A stretch of DNA of 64,000 nucleotides from Chania multitudinisentens RB-25 (lineage in GTDB: Bacteria; Pseudomonadota; Gammaproteobacteria; Enterobacterales; Enterobacteriaceae). Location of the stretch: NCBI RefSeq assembly GCF_000520015.2, contig NZ_CP007044.2, positions 1,736,001 through 1,800,000 on the forward strand. The letters run 5' to 3'. Below are positions 1-7,676 of the stretch, one piece after another (the first letter of the stretch is position 1; every line of letters begins with the position of its first letter). The notes beneath the pieces were generated by a model. It was given only the letters and a program-made list of their open reading frames with translations. It did no database searches and had not been told where the DNA came from. Position numbers and translations under genes: made by a program.

Positions 1-1
1 C

Positions 2-595
2 GTCAACGGGATGGTGGTCGGGTTGGAAGAAAAACGGGCTAATGGTGAAGCCATTGACGGAGAAGTCATTAACACTTTGAAAGTGGGGTTGATGGGGCCG
101 GTGGCCGGTATCGGTGATTCCATGTTGCCAGGGATGTTAATTCCGATCTTATTGAGTATCGGTATGGCGCTGGCCGCCGGTGGCAGTGTGATTGGGCCAT
201 TATTTTACATCATGGCTTTCAGCCTGATTGTGATCCCGGGTTCCTATTGGTTGTTTATGAAGGGTTATCACATGGGGTCCGGTTCGGTAGAAATGCTGGT
301 GAGCAGCAAATCTTCCCGCCTGCGTGAAGCCCTCTCCCTGCTGGGCGTGTTTGTGATGGGCGGTGTGGCCGCAAGCTATGTCAAGCTGGGCACTGGCCTG
401 GAGTTTATTACCAAAGACGGTGTAAACATCCACTTGCAACAGATGCTGGACGGGATTTTTCCCAACCTGATGCCGTTGCTGGTGGTGCTGGTCACTTGGT
501 ATCTGATGGCGAAACGCGGGCTTTCACCGGTAAAAGCGATGCTCGGCTTGTTGTTACTGGCCGCAGTGGGCGTGGCCTGTGGTTTGTTCTCTTAA
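2..595 (+). CDS. PTS mannose/fructose/sorbose family IID component, C-terminal part
   Basis: This is the C-terminal 197 residues of a IID membrane subunit of a mannose-class phosphotransferase system. The open frame runs in from the left edge, so the N-terminus lies outside the window; family members are about 280 residues. Visible features are the IID-typical stretch around GLMGPVAGIGDSMLPGMLIP, followed by several hydrophobic segments and a membrane C-terminus. With IIC it would form the sugar channel that takes phosphate from IIB. It converges on two cupin-type sugar-phosphate isomerase genes, which suggests one sugar-uptake locus (inference). The substrate cannot be read from this part. 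An internal ATG at 11 is not a credible start. Confidence 0.9.
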   Translation, partial: VNGMVVGLEEKRANGEAIDGEVINTLKVGLMGPVAGIGDSMLPGMLIPILLSIGMALAAGGSVIGPLFYIMAFSLIVIPGSYWLFMKGYHMGSGSVEMLVSSKSSRLREALSLLGVFVMGGVAASYVKLGTGLEFITKDGVNIHLQQMLDGIFPNLMPLLVVLVTWYLMAKRGLSPVKAMLGLLLLAAVGVACGLFS

Positions 596-634
596 GCTTG
601 AACCGGCCTGCAACAAATCTTACCGCAATAAACC

Positions 635-656
635 GGGCGCAGCAGAAGCTGCGCCC
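635..656. terminator. Hairpin between convergent PTS IID and isomerase genes
   Basis: A perfect 9-bp stem (GGGCGCAGC / GCTGCGCCC) closes a 4-nt AGAA loop. It sits 39 nt after the PTS stop codon and 8 nt after the isomerase stop on the other strand, so it probably ends both transcripts. Neither side has a long T run. Confidence 0.6.
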
Positions 657-664
657 GTGGCTAT

Positions 665-1447
665 TCAGGGTTCAAACCTGGCCCATTTTTCCGCGACGCT
701 GCCAGGCTTGGCAATGAATTGGAAGCGTGCCGGATCGGCTTCAAACTGCGCATATAATGATTGGTTGTTCAAACCAAATTCATGGTAGTGGCGCGGCCCG
801 ATGGCGTGCAACCTGCCGGATTGATAATGGGGATTTTGCTGCCAGATAATGTTGTTACCTTGCAGCAACGGATACCAGGCCAAGCCTTTGTATGCGCGTA
901 CCGCAGCGTATTCAAAGCCGTATTCGCGGTCGCACCAGGCGGCGAAGGTCAGTGGTTGATCAGGATCGGCTGAAATGGTGGCATGTGCCCATCCCGGTGG
1001 AACCAGCACTTTTTCTCCTGGCCCGGCATGGACGGCAAAACACCGGCCTGGATCGCGCTCAACCCGTTCTTGCATGTAGATGATCGCTTTGCCCTGCCAG
1101 ATTTCGTAAAGCTCCGGTGGTGACCAACCGCTATGCTGACTTACGCGGTGAATATGCCCTTGGCTACGTATCGGTTCGCTGCCCAGTTGACCTTTGGCAT
1201 AGGTGACAATGCCAAACAGCAGCATACGTTTCTTGAGTTCTGCCAGATGTTGCTGTTTGGCCACATCCATCGCAATGGCGTAGACCTGTTCTGGGCCGGA
1301 GCAGCCAGGATCACGCAGTGAAGGGCGGATCTGATCCAGTGTGCGGATTTCCGGCACGGGCCCAATCACCTCGTCGCCATAGCCGAAGCCCATTGGATCG
1401 CGAGTAATACGCACATCCAGCCCAAACTGCCGCATGGAGTCACTCAT
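665..1447 (-). CDS. Cupin-type glucose-6-phosphate isomerase family protein (second gene of pair)
   Basis: A 260-residue cupin of the archaeal-type glucose-6-phosphate isomerase family. These metal enzymes interconvert aldose and ketose phosphates and are unrelated to the usual Pgi. The metal site is visible as GHIH, a downstream glutamate in PPELYEIW, and a histidine in PPGWAHA. The frame is open further upstream, but the ATG at 1447 is preferred: it lies in an ATGAGTGA overlap with the stop of the preceding gene, a typical translational coupling. The upstream partner shares the GH-x-H, Glu and PP-xx-AH pattern, so the two look like diverged paralogues. The real substrate may be another sugar phosphate delivered by the adjacent PTS. 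Confidence 0.75.
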   Translation of the reverse strand: MSDSMRQFGLDVRITRDPMGFGYGDEVIGPVPEIRTLDQIRPSLRDPGCSGPEQVYAIAMDVAKQQHLAELKKRMLLFGIVTYAKGQLGSEPIRSQGHIHRVSQHSGWSPPELYEIWQGKAIIYMQERVERDPGRCFAVHAGPGEKVLVPPGWAHATISADPDQPLTFAAWCDREYGFEYAAVRAYKGLAWYPLLQGNNIIWQQNPHYQSGRLHAIGPRHYHEFGLNNQSLYAQFEADPARFQFIAKPGSVAEKWARFEP

Positions 1448-2003
1448 ACTGTGCCTCTGCTCTCCAGCCTGCACCATCGGCAAAGATCCGCAGTTTGAAA
1501 CCTTGCGGTTGCAATGCGCTGTAATCATGCCCGGCAATGGCTGACCAGACCGCCAAAGCGGAAAGGATATGATCGCCGGTGTTGATCAGGCGGTGAGCAG
1601 TAAAAGGGGGAATATGGTGGACGCTGCCGGTAAACACCTGTTCCAGCGTGCAATCGCCGCCTTGGTGCTGTAACAAGAGCAGGCCGCTTCCGCGCAGGCC
1701 AAAATAGAACTCAGCCTGTTCGCGGCGCTGGTGGAAGTGCCCACGGGTCATAAAGAACTCATTCCCTACTTTGCCCGGCTGCAAATGGGTGGTGCCAACG
1801 AGCAGCTCGCCTTCCTGTAGTGCGAAAGGCAACATCTCTACGCTATAGACGGCAAACTCCGCTGGCATAGCCTGCCAGGAGTGGTGGTCGGCAAAAATCC
1901 CTGCCAGGCTGCCGAGCAGGGTTGATTTATGCTGGACATCAGGTGCGGTAAAACATCCATCCGCCAGGTTAACCTGCGGTGGGATAAGGGAAGTCAGTTG
2001 CAT
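1440..2003 (-). CDS. Cupin-type glucose-6-phosphate isomerase family protein (first gene of pair)
   Basis: A 187-residue cupin of the same isomerase family as the next gene, close to the length of archaeal cupin phosphoglucose isomerases. The metal-binding set is visible: RGHFHQRREQAEFYFG supplies two histidines and a glutamate, and PPFTAHR supplies a further histidine. The start ATG at 2003 follows a GGAG about 9 nt upstream. Its stop overlaps the start of the downstream paralogue by 8 nt, so the two are co-translated. A 12-bp palindrome lies about 50 nt upstream of the start. Function in a PTS sugar pathway is inferred from context; the sugar is unknown. Confidence 0.75.
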   Translation of the reverse strand: MQLTSLIPPQVNLADGCFTAPDVQHKSTLLGSLAGIFADHHSWQAMPAEFAVYSVEMLPFALQEGELLVGTTHLQPGKVGNEFFMTRGHFHQRREQAEFYFGLRGSGLLLLQHQGGDCTLEQVFTGSVHHIPPFTAHRLINTGDHILSALAVWSAIAGHDYSALQPQGFKLRIFADGAGWRAEAQYE

Positions 2004-2050
2004 ATCTGGTTACTCCGCCCGAGGAGAACAGACGCTTTGAGTATACAAGG

Positions 2051-2062
2051 TTAATCGATTAA
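2051..2062. promoter_or_regulatory. Palindromic operator candidate upstream of the isomerase pair
   Basis: TTAATCGATTAA is a perfect 12-bp palindrome with a central CG, the symmetry typical of LacI-family operators. It lies 48 nt upstream of the first isomerase start. No LacI-type gene is in the window, so the assignment rests on shape alone. Confidence 0.4.
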
Positions 2063-2079
2063 TCCCTAGCGGGCAGTAT

Positions 2080-2104
2080 AAAAAAGGCGCGAAAATTTCG
2101 CGCC
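2080..2104 (-). terminator. Rho-independent terminator of ygiB-ygiC
   Basis: Read on the minus strand, a perfect 9-bp GC-rich stem (GGCGCGAAA / TTTCGCGCC, 1-nt loop as drawn) is followed by a run of six T. It starts 22 nt after the ygiC stop codon. Confidence 0.8.
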
Positions 2105-2126
2105 CTGAGCAACGGTCATTCTGTAC

Positions 2127-3287
2127 TCAACCAAGAATGATATGCGGGTAAAAACGTGACAGATCCTGAGTAATCAGTTCACGATCTTCCCGCAGACCGA
2201 TACCGCATGGCTGATCGTCCACCAGCCAGCTGCCGATCAGCGTATAACTGCCCTCAAACTGCGGCAAAGGATGAAACTGTTGCACAATCATGCCTTCTTC
2301 GCCGTAGGGGCCATCAACACGCGCCACTTCCTGACCATTTTGCACGATCTGGATATTCGCCCCTTCACGTGAGAACAACGGTTTAGTGACGTAATGCTGC
2401 AATGGTGGGTGATCGTCTTGCGCAAAGTAAGCGGGCAGCAGGTTGGGATGGTTGGGGAACATTTCCCACAACAGCGGCAACAGCGCTTTGTTGGAGATTA
2501 TGCACTTCCAGGCCGGTTCCAGCCAGCGCACACCGGCGTCTTCCAGCTTGGTGGAAAACATTTCGCGCAGCATAAATTCCCACGGATAGAGCTTAAACAG
2601 ATTACCAATGACCTGGTTTTGCAGATCGGTGAACTGGCCTTTCTCTCCAAGGCCAATCTCTTCCATAAACAGGAATTCGCTCGGCAGGCCGGCTTCCTGA
2701 GCGCAGTCTTGCAGGTATTGCACCGTTCCGCGATCTTCTTCACTGTCTTGGCAGCAGGCCAGATGCAGCAGGCTGAAGCCGTGGTGGGCTTGCAGATCGG
2801 CAAAACGTTCAATCAGCTTTTCTTGCAGGCTGTTGTATTGATCTGATGCGGCATCCAGCTTGCCTGCGTTGATTTGATCTTCCAGCCACAGCCATTGGAA
2901 AAAGGCCGCTTCATACAGCGAAGTGGGGGTATCGGCGTTGTTCTCTAACAACTTGGGCGGGTTGATACCGTCATAGGCCAGATCGAGGCGCGAATACAGC
3001 GAAGGCTGCTGAGTACGCCAGGAACTGCGCACGAAATCCCAAGTGTGTTTGGGAATGCAGAATTTGGCCATCAACGCGTCACTGTTGACCACTTTTTCCA
3101 CCACTTGCAGGCACATTTGATGCAGTTCGGCGGTGGCGTTTTCGATCTCTTCAATCTGCGCCAGGGTGAACTGGTAATAAGCCTCTTCACACCAGTAAGG
3201 CTCGCCGTACATGGTGTGAAACTGGAAACCAAATTCAGCGGCTTTTTCGCGCCAATCCGGGCGTTCGGTAATCGCAACGCGTTTCAT
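2127..3287 (-). CDS. ygiC: Glutathionylspermidine synthase-like ATP-grasp protein YgiC
   Basis: A 386-residue homologue of E. coli YgiC, which carries the glutathionylspermidine synthase preATP-grasp fold without the amidase half of the bifunctional enzyme. The N-terminus (MKRVAITERPDWREKAAEFG) and the C-terminal segments resembling ATP-grasp ligases (KPLFSREGANIQIV, GEEGMIVQQFHPLP) match the family. The natural ligase substrate is not established. It starts 3 nt after the ygiB stop, so the two form one operon. In E. coli both are co-transcribed downstream of tolC; here tolC is separated by the dha genes. Confidence 0.9.
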   Translation of the reverse strand: MKRVAITERPDWREKAAEFGFQFHTMYGEPYWCEEAYYQFTLAQIEEIENATAELHQMCLQVVEKVVNSDALMAKFCIPKHTWDFVRSSWRTQQPSLYSRLDLAYDGINPPKLLENNADTPTSLYEAAFFQWLWLEDQINAGKLDAASDQYNSLQEKLIERFADLQAHHGFSLLHLACCQDSEEDRGTVQYLQDCAQEAGLPSEFLFMEEIGLGEKGQFTDLQNQVIGNLFKLYPWEFMLREMFSTKLEDAGVRWLEPAWKCIISNKALLPLLWEMFPNHPNLLPAYFAQDDHPPLQHYVTKPLFSREGANIQIVQNGQEVARVDGPYGEEGMIVQQFHPLPQFEGSYTLIGSWLVDDQPCGIGLREDRELITQDLSRFYPHIILG

Positions 3288-3290
3288 ACC

Positions 3291-3953
3291 TTAACCGCCC
3301 ATGCTGCGTGAGCTGGAAGTGGAAGAGGCACTGCTGCGCTGCATGCTGGTCTGTTTGGCAACGGTTTCACCAAAACCGCCGCGGGTAATGGTGTTGGTCA
3401 CTGCGGGTTTAGGAGCCATGGCGGTTTTGGGCACGGTCATGGTTCGGCCACCTGCCGTTGCCGGGCCATAGCTTTTGCCTGTGGCATCAACGAACTTGCC
3501 GTTGGCCGGGCTGGCTGCATTTTTGGAGGTAAACAGCGGCTGTTGTGCAAAGCCTGTTCCGCCCATCATACGGCCCATCATGTAGCCCGCCATCAGGGGC
3601 ATCCAGAAGCTGCCGCTGCTTTGTGACTGCGCTGCCATACCGGCTTGTGCCGGGGCTTGAGTACATTGTGCTTCACCGAATTCGGCCACGCAGTCTTCAC
3701 GGGTGGCGTATTTTGGTGCGGTTTTCTCTGCTTCTTTCAGTGCGTTGTTGTACGCAGTGGTGCATTGCTCACTCATTGAAGGGTTGGCAAGTGAGCAATC
3801 GTTAGCATTCTGATACAAAGAGACGGTTTCATCCGTTTTTTCGCAGCCAGCCAGTGTGAAGACTGCGCTGATCGCCAAAGCCACGGGCGCAATACGGTAG
3901 GTGCGCCAGGATTTGCGGAATGTCTCTTGGTTGATGTTTTTTGTCCGTTTCAT
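3291..3953 (-). CDS. ygiB: DUF1190 lipoprotein YgiB
   Basis: A 220-residue homologue of E. coli YgiB (DUF1190). A signal sequence ends in a lipobox (TLAGC), giving a predicted lipoprotein. The rest matches remembered YgiB closely: TVSLYQNANDCS, YATREDCVAEFGEAQC, a glycine/methionine-rich GSFWMPLMAGYMMG stretch, and a Ser-rich tail ending SSRSMGG. The start at 3953 (MKRTKN) is chosen because it aligns with E. coli; six further codons are open upstream. The function is unknown, although it normally travels with tolC. Confidence 0.9.
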   Translation of the reverse strand: MKRTKNINQETFRKSWRTYRIAPVALAISAVFTLAGCEKTDETVSLYQNANDCSLANPSMSEQCTTAYNNALKEAEKTAPKYATREDCVAEFGEAQCTQAPAQAGMAAQSQSSGSFWMPLMAGYMMGRMMGGTGFAQQPLFTSKNAASPANGKFVDATGKSYGPATAGGRTMTVPKTAMAPKPAVTNTITRGGFGETVAKQTSMQRSSASSTSSSRSMGG

Positions 3954-4367
3954 GGTGATGAATCCCCTCATGTGGGCTAGATCGCCCTGCCCAGTAATGG
4001 CGGTAAGAATAGGGGAAAGAGGAGGACAATTAAAGCTAAAATGCCCATAGAATCCACTCTTTACGCAGTTATACGTCAGGGTGTGCGCCAGTTCGCTTTA
4101 TAGGCTGGAGAAATAGCCTATAAGTTTCATTACGATCCGTTATGCCCTTGGTATTTGCAGTTGTAGAGGTCGTTCGCTGCATTGTTCTGCCTCTTCGGGG
4201 CCGCTGCCAGCCGCGTTCAGATCTGCCTCCGGCAGGTTTGCCACTTTTCCGTGAATTCATCGGGATTCCTTCGCTTGCCGCCCACTTGCAACACCAAATA
4301 CTTCTGGTGAAGTCGGTGGAGCGTTTTCACTGTGTCACTGCCTGGTGTACTCACAAAGGAATTAATC
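3954..4367. other. Divergent intergenic region between ygiB and dhaK
   Basis: These 414 nt hold the promoters of ygiB (minus) and dhaK (plus). The clearest element is a 9-bp inverted repeat at 4098-4123, listed separately. Short frames on both strands lack convincing start signals or recognisable sequence. No dhaR-like regulator gene is present. Confidence 0.5.
4098..4123. promoter_or_regulatory. 9-bp inverted repeat, operator candidate
   Basis: TTATAGGCT and AGCCTATAA are perfectly complementary arms separated by 8 nt. The dyad lies 145 nt upstream of ygiB and 245 nt upstream of dhaK, in the divergent region. It could be a regulator site or an RNA hairpin in the ygiB leader. Confidence 0.4.
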
Positions 4368-5438
4368 GTGAAAAAACTCATCAATAAGGTTGAATCGGTC
4401 TTAAGTGAACAACTATTGGGGATGAGCGCAGCGCATCCAGAACTGCGGGTCAATCAGGAACCGGTATTTGTCACCCGTTCGGCAGGGCCAGTGGCGGGCA
4501 AAGTGGCGATCTTGTCTGGTGGTGGCAGTGGTCATGAACCGATGCATTGCGGTTTTGTTGGTGAGGGAATGCTTGACGGTGCCTGCCCAGGGGAGATTTT
4601 CACCTCACCAACGCCGGATAAAATATACGCATGTGCTCTGGTCGTGGAGGGGAGTGCAGGGGTGTTGTTGATCATCAAAAACTACACGGGTGATGCTCTG
4701 AACTTTGAGGCGGCCACGGAATGGCTGCATGACAGCGGTATACCGGTTGCCACGGTGTTGGTGGATGATGATGTGGCAGTAAAAGACAGCCTGTTTACCG
4801 CCGGGCGGCGTGGTGTAGCCAATACGGTGCTGCTGGAGAAACTGCTCGGTGCGGCCGCGGTGCGGGGCGACGATTTGGATGCTCTCGTAGCGTTAGGCCA
4901 CAAGATCAACAATCAGGGGCATTCGATCGGCATTGCTCTCGGGGCTTGTACGGTTCCTAGCACCGGCAAACCCTCGTTCGTGTTGGCTGATGATGAAATG
5001 GAGTTTGGTGTTGGTATCCATGGTGAACCCGGTATCGAACGGCGGCCGTTCACGACGCTCAACCAGGCTGTAGATATGATGTTCCAGACATTGATCGAAC
5101 ATGGCCCATACCAACGCACTGTTCGTGTTTGGGATCGCCAGCAAGGAATATGGTGTGATGAACCGCAAAGCAAACAGGCTTTGGTACGGGGTGATCGGGT
5201 CATTGCGTTAGTTAATAACCTGGGTACGACACCGCTCTCCGAACTCTATGGCGTTTACCACCGTCTGGCTGAGTGTTGCACCGAAGCTGGGGTGAATATC
5301 GAACGCAATCTGGTGGGTTCATACTGTACTTCATTGGATATGCAGGGCGTGTCTATCACCCTGTTGAAAGTGGATGATGAACTGCTGTCGCTGTGGGATG
5401 CACCGGTGAAAACACCCGCATTGCGTTGGGGTCATTAG
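4368..5438 (+). CDS. dhaK: PTS-dependent dihydroxyacetone kinase, dihydroxyacetone-binding subunit DhaK
   Basis: DhaK binds dihydroxyacetone covalently through a histidine and presents it for phosphorylation to dihydroxyacetone phosphate by ADP-loaded DhaL. The 356 residues equal the E. coli length and align throughout: SGGGSGHEPMHCG, PGEIFTSPTPDKI, and the FGVGIHGEPGI segment with the substrate-binding histidine (near residue 218). The start is the GTG at 4368 (reads KKLINKV), preceded by AAAGGA; an in-frame ATG at 4332 would add 12 unrelated residues. It heads dhaKLM. In E. coli DhaR controls this operon, but no dhaR gene lies nearby. Confidence 0.95.
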   Translation: MKKLINKVESVLSEQLLGMSAAHPELRVNQEPVFVTRSAGPVAGKVAILSGGGSGHEPMHCGFVGEGMLDGACPGEIFTSPTPDKIYACALVVEGSAGVLLIIKNYTGDALNFEAATEWLHDSGIPVATVLVDDDVAVKDSLFTAGRRGVANTVLLEKLLGAAAVRGDDLDALVALGHKINNQGHSIGIALGACTVPSTGKPSFVLADDEMEFGVGIHGEPGIERRPFTTLNQAVDMMFQTLIEHGPYQRTVRVWDRQQGIWCDEPQSKQALVRGDRVIALVNNLGTTPLSELYGVYHRLAECCTEAGVNIERNLVGSYCTSLDMQGVSITLLKVDDELLSLWDAPVKTPALRWGH

Positions 5439-5501
5439 GCGGCGCTCGCAGGCTAAAATACGGGTAATGGGCTGTGACAGCCTGAATTATTGGGAGGAAA
5501 C

Positions 5502-6140
5502 ATGGCGTTAAGCAAGCAACAGGTGCTGGACTGGCTGCTGCGTTGCAGTGAGGTTTTTGCCCGTGAACAGGTTTTTTTAACCCAATTAGACACCGCGATT
5601 GGCGATGGTGATCATGGCCTTAACATGAACCGTGGCTTTAACAAAGTGGCAGAAAAGTTGCCTTCGGTGGCAGATGGCGATATCGGTTCTATTTTAAAGT
5701 ACACCGGTATGACGCTGCTTTCTCACGTGGGGGGTGCCAGTGGCCCGCTGTTCGGTACTTTTTTCATTCGGGCGGCACAGGTAGCCAATGCCAAACAGAG
5801 CCTGGAATTGAGCGAACTGAGGCTGGTATTTCAGGAAGGGGTTGCCGGAGTAGTGATGCGCGGCAGGGCGGAACCGGGCGATAAAACACTGTGCGATGTC
5901 TGGTGGCCAGTGTTAGGCAGCCTGGGACAATCGGTACAGCAACAGATTAACGTAATACCGGCATTACAGCAGGCTGCTGCGTGCGCTGAACAGGCGGTGC
6001 AAACCACGATCGTCATGCAGGCTCGTAAAGGGCGTGCCAGCTACCTGGGCGAACGTAGTATTGGTCATCAAGATCCTGGGGCGACATCGGTCATGCTGAT
6101 GATGAAAACCTTGGCTGCGGTAGTGGAGGAGGCTGGATGA
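5502..6140 (+). CDS. dhaL: Dihydroxyacetone kinase ADP-binding subunit DhaL
   Basis: DhaL holds ADP as a fixed cofactor that is rephosphorylated by DhaM and transfers phosphate to the dihydroxyacetone on DhaK. The 212-residue protein shows the Mg/nucleotide site GDGDHGLNMNRG near residue 30, the GGASGPLFGT loop and the C-terminal GRASYLGERSIGHQDPGA motif. The ATG at 5502 follows GGGAGGAAAC, a strong Shine-Dalgarno; an in-frame TTG 12 nt earlier is not needed. The stop overlaps the dhaM start by 4 nt (ATGA). Confidence 0.95.
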   Translation: MALSKQQVLDWLLRCSEVFAREQVFLTQLDTAIGDGDHGLNMNRGFNKVAEKLPSVADGDIGSILKYTGMTLLSHVGGASGPLFGTFFIRAAQVANAKQSLELSELRLVFQEGVAGVVMRGRAEPGDKTLCDVWWPVLGSLGQSVQQQINVIPALQQAAACAEQAVQTTIVMQARKGRASYLGERSIGHQDPGATSVMLMMKTLAAVVEEAG

Positions 6141-7564
6141 TTAACATCGTTGTCGTTTCACACAGTGCACAATTGGGGCGCGGCGTAGAGGAATTGGCGC
6201 GGCAGATGATGCGTGGTGACGGTTGTAAACTGGCGCTGGCTGCGGGTGTCGATGATGCTGAATACCCGATTGGCACGGATGCAATCAAAGTGATGGAAGC
6301 GATCAAATCCGTGTCGGACGGAACAGGGATTGTGGTGTTGATGGATCTCGGCAGTGCGTTATTGAGTGCGGAAATGGCGCTTGAACTCTTGGAACCGGAG
6401 CTTGCCGCAAAGGTCAAATTATGTTCTGCACCATTGGTGGAAGGCACTCTGGCTGCCGTAGTTGCGGCGAATTCCGGTGGCAACCAGGAGCAGGTACTGA
6501 TTGAAGCACAGGGGGCTTTACAGGCCAAGCAAGCGCAACTTGGTGAAGGGACATCTGCCAGCACACCGATTCTCCCCCTGCAAGGCGGTAAAAGCCTAAG
6601 CTGGAAGATACAGAGCCCGTATGGTTTGCATGCGCGCCCTGCGGCACGTTTGGCTGAGAGCCTGGCTCCATTTGATGCAGAGCTGGTGCTGGAAAAACAC
6701 GGGCAGTGCGCTAATCCACGTAGCCTTAATCAGCTGGCGTTATTGCAGGTTCGCTATGGTGACACCATTCGTCTGATCGCTGGCGGCCGGCAGGCAGATG
6801 AAGCACTGGCGGCGTTCAAAGCATTAGCAGAGCAGCACTTTGGTGAAAACGTTGCTGAATATCATCCCCCTTCACTGCATGGCATTCCTGTGGAAGAGAG
6901 CCTCAGCTGCGGCCCGATACTACAGGTGCAAAGCTTCTGGCCGGAACTGATTGAGCGCCAGGTAACCCCAGATGACGTGCTGCATGAACAGCAGCGCTTG
7001 CGTACTGCTCTACAGCACACATTGAGTGATCTCAACAGATTGGCGGATCGCACAGGCGTATTGGTTGGCAAGCCACAGGCCGCAATATTTGGTGCGCACA
7101 GCATGTTGCTGGATGATCCCGATCTGCAACAGGCGGCATATAGCCGCATCGCCCAAGAGCTGTGTAGTGCTGAACAGGCATGGCAAAGGGAGCTGGAACG
7201 CATTGCTATGGAATATCGGGAACTGGATGACGAATATCAGCGGGCGCGAGAATTGGATGTCCGCGATATATTGCGCCGAACACTGAGTTATCTGCAACAA
7301 CAACCGATCCCCTTGATCACACTCAGCGTGCCATCAATTTTAGTGATGGATGAGATGATGCCTTCTGATGTGGCGATGCTTGATCGGCGCATGGTGCTGG
7401 GTATTTGCCTGAGTGGCGGTAACGCGTTATCGCACACTGCGCTTTTGGCTAAAGCGATGGGGATACCGATGGTGGTGGGGATGCACGGCTGCATGGATAA
7501 AACCCGGACTGGCCAGAAAGCCATGCTGGATGCGGCGCGTGGGGTGTTACAGATGAGCCACTAG
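6137..7564 (+). CDS. dhaM: PTS-dependent dihydroxyacetone kinase phosphotransferase subunit DhaM
   Basis: DhaM carries phosphate from the general PTS to DhaL. Its 475 residues hold three domains in the E. coli order: an EIIA-like domain with His9 in VVVSHSAQLGRG, an HPr-like domain with the active histidine in YGLHARPAARLAE (about residues 155-240), and an N-terminal EI-like domain from about 255 onward with the histidine motif LSGGNALSHTALLAKAMG near the end. It is the full-length three-domain form. It overlaps dhaL by 4 nt and is followed by a strong bidirectional terminator. Confidence 0.95.
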   Translation: MINIVVVSHSAQLGRGVEELARQMMRGDGCKLALAAGVDDAEYPIGTDAIKVMEAIKSVSDGTGIVVLMDLGSALLSAEMALELLEPELAAKVKLCSAPLVEGTLAAVVAANSGGNQEQVLIEAQGALQAKQAQLGEGTSASTPILPLQGGKSLSWKIQSPYGLHARPAARLAESLAPFDAELVLEKHGQCANPRSLNQLALLQVRYGDTIRLIAGGRQADEALAAFKALAEQHFGENVAEYHPPSLHGIPVEESLSCGPILQVQSFWPELIERQVTPDDVLHEQQRLRTALQHTLSDLNRLADRTGVLVGKPQAAIFGAHSMLLDDPDLQQAAYSRIAQELCSAEQAWQRELERIAMEYRELDDEYQRARELDVRDILRRTLSYLQQQPIPLITLSVPSILVMDEMMPSDVAMLDRRMVLGICLSGGNALSHTALLAKAMGIPMVVGMHGCMDKTRTGQKAMLDAARGVLQMSH

Positions 7565-7624
7565 GCTGTGTTGCTTAGATAGCAGGTGAACGCTGGGACA
7601 TACTGCTTAATCAGCGTGGATAAC

Positions 7625-7656
7625 AAACGGGGTTCGGTAGATACCGAACCCCGTTT
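7625..7656. terminator. Bidirectional terminator between dhaM and tolC
   Basis: A perfect 14-bp stem (AAACGGGGTTCGGT / ACCGAACCCCGTTT) closes a 4-nt AGAT loop. The arms end in A and T runs on both sides, so it can stop dhaM reading right and tolC reading left. Confidence 0.9.
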
Positions 7657-7676
7657 TATTTTATGGCTACTAACAG

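Noticed and set aside
2394..2846. 150-codon plus-strand frame inside ygiC
   Set aside because: It lies wholly antisense to a well-matched ygiC and has no recognisable domain or start signal.
6091..6564. 157-codon minus-strand frame inside dhaM
   Set aside because: Ser/Pro/Ala-rich composition typical of an antisense frame; dhaM is complete here.
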